A DNA stretch of 6,531 nucleotides, from positions 1 to 6,531 of the forward strand of contig VAXS01000269.1 of assembly GCA_005883255.1 (NCBI GenBank). The letters are read 5' to 3'. The DNA comes from Actinomycetota bacterium (GTDB taxonomy: Bacteria; Actinomycetota; Thermoleophilia; Solirubrobacterales; Solirubrobacteraceae). Both the position numbers and the translations under genes were made by a program. The notes under the pieces are model-generated. The model saw only the letters and a program-made list of their open reading frames with translations. It searched no databases and was not told the origin of the DNA. Positions 5,772 through 6,531 of this stretch are shown piece after piece; position 1 is the first letter of the stretch; each line of letters opens with the position of its first letter.

Positions 5772-5777
5772 AGCTTA
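5772..5777 (-). promoter_or_regulatory. -10-like TAAGCT before the DUF2203 gene
   Basis: On the minus strand TAAGCT (pattern TANNNT) ends eight bases before the ATG at 5763, predicting transcription from one or two bases before the start codon. The nearest GGAGG is about 18 bases from the ATG, too far to act as a ribosome-binding site. This again favours a leaderless start. No -35 box is seen at a normal distance. Confidence 0.45.
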
Positions 5778-5791
5778 CGCGCCTCCGGCGG

Positions 5792-6531
5792 TCAGCCGGC
5801 GAGCCGCGGGACCCGGCGAGCCGCGCACGAGGCGGTCATCCCGGTCCCGGGCGGCGAGACCTGGACGGCCGCGCTCCGCGCTCCCGGGCACGCCCCCACC
5901 CGCAGGACCGGGGCGCCGGGAGCCGACAGGATCGCGGCCCCCTGGGCGTCGACGCTGTAGCCGTTCGGGTACTGGCGGGCCGGCACCACGATCTGGCTCT
6001 CGGCGAACGCCGGGAAGCTGCCGCCGCCGGCGGCGCGGGCGGTCGAGTAGGCGAGGTCGAACAGGTGGGTCTGGGGGTCGAAGCCGAAGCCCTGCGGGGT
6101 CCCGGCCACCGCGGCCGGATAGGGCCGCGTGAGGACGTCCAGCGTGCTGGTCACCAGGTTGTCGCCCGCGGGCGGCTGGGATGGGTCGCGCACGATCGCC
6201 TGGGTGTCTCCGGGGCCGCTGGTGGTGGGGTCGTCGCAGCCGCAGTACGCCCACTCCTCCCAGGGGATCATGTTCGCGTCGGCGCGATCGACCATCCGCT
6301 CCAGGATCCCCTGGTCCTGCGTGGCGCCGAACTCGGTCATCATCAGCGCGTCGCCGGTGGCGGCGGAGTGCTTGACCGCGTTGGCCACCACGGTGTTGTC
6401 GAACTGGTCGCAGGCGGCGCCCCGCAGCGGGTCCTGCGAGTTGGGCGTGGCCAGGCAGTAGCCGTGGTAGGCGAAGCCGCTGCGCGCGTCGCCCGGCGCG
6501 CCCACCTGGGTGTCGGCGCCGTCGTTGAAGA
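5792..6531 (-). CDS. GH5 endoglycoceramidase-like glycoside hydrolase, C-terminal part (partial)
   Basis: The frame is open from the right edge to TGA 5794-5792, giving about 246 residues of the C-terminal part. The N-terminus, with any signal peptide and the acid/base Glu of the NEP motif, lies outside the window. FAYHGYC (about 6475) and MMTEFGAT (about 6343-6320) fit a GH5 TIM barrel; the Glu of TEFG (6334-6332) is the expected nucleophile. WEEWAYCGCDD follows (last barrel strand region). RPYPAAVAGTPQGFGFDP then leads into a C-terminal beta-sandwich (LFDLAYSTARA, VPARQYPNGY). These features match endoglycoceramidase-like enzymes, which cleave the link between sugar chain and ceramide in glycolipids and are normally secreted. 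Several Cys residues in the barrel part agree with export. The actual substrate cannot be told from this part. The GTG near 6505 is an internal codon, not the start, because homologous sequence (FNDGADTQ) continues upstream of it. Confidence 0.85.
   Translation of the reverse strand, partial: FNDGADTQVGAPGDARSGFAYHGYCLATPNSQDPLRGAACDQFDNTVVANAVKHSAATGDALMMTEFGATQDQGILERMVDRADANMIPWEEWAYCGCDDPTTSGPGDTQAIVRDPSQPPAGDNLVTSTLDVLTRPYPAAVAGTPQGFGFDPQTHLFDLAYSTARAAGGGSFPAFAESQIVVPARQYPNGYSVDAQGAAILSAPGAPVLRVGACPGARSAAVQVSPPGTGMTASCAARRVPRLAG

Noticed and set aside
1..6531. tRNA, rRNA, CRISPR, insertion sequence, prophage or defence genes
   Set aside because: I found no clover-leaf sequences, spaced direct repeats, transposase motifs or phage and nuclease families on either strand.

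Overview
The window is very GC-rich, with long antisense open frames that are only by-products of base composition, and it looks like chromosomal DNA from a high-GC actinobacterium. An ethylmalonyl-CoA-mutase-type enzyme of the kind seen in actinomycetes, -10-like hexamers placed directly before start codons (leaderless style), and the DUF2203, GMC-oxidoreductase and GH5 endoglycoceramidase families together suggest a soil actinobacterium. Thermoleophilia/Solirubrobacterales is my guess, but that is inference and not proven by any marker gene.

Left half, plus strand: the 3' end of an unidentified gene (1-177). Then comes a probably leaderless gene for a B12-dependent acyl-CoA mutase of the MeaA/Ecm type (from 205), its G-protein chaperone MeaB (2220-3071, 5' part uncertain), and a 75-residue two-helix membrane protein (3068-3295) translationally coupled to MeaB by a GTGA overlap. 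The mutase frame has no stop codon where the enzyme should end; it runs on into the MeaB region in another frame. MeaB-like residues can also be read upstream of the only usable MeaB start. This suggests either a mutase-B12-GTPase fusion broken by one missing base, or two formerly separate genes whose boundary was damaged. Mutase plus MeaB form a functional pair: the GTPase loads and protects adenosylcobalamin on the mutase.

Right half, minus strand, read right to left: the C-terminal part of a secreted-type GH5 endoglycoceramidase-like hydrolase (running off the right edge to 5792), a DUF2203 protein (5383-5763), a four-helix membrane protein (4927-5367), and a GMC-family FAD oxidoreductase (about 4926-3298). 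The oxidoreductase is broken: it has no start codon, one frameshift near 4800-4825, and an internal loss of several dozen codons with a frame change near 4050-4066. All the key motifs on either side are intact, so the damage is recent or is an assembly artefact. The two gene blocks converge, and their stop codons lie inside a 10-bp palindrome at 3292-3301.

I see no RNA genes, insertion sequences, CRISPR arrays or phage genes. No intergenic gap exceeds about 30 bases. The points most worth checking are the mutase-MeaB junction, the multiply broken oxidoreductase, and the recurring leaderless promoter layout.
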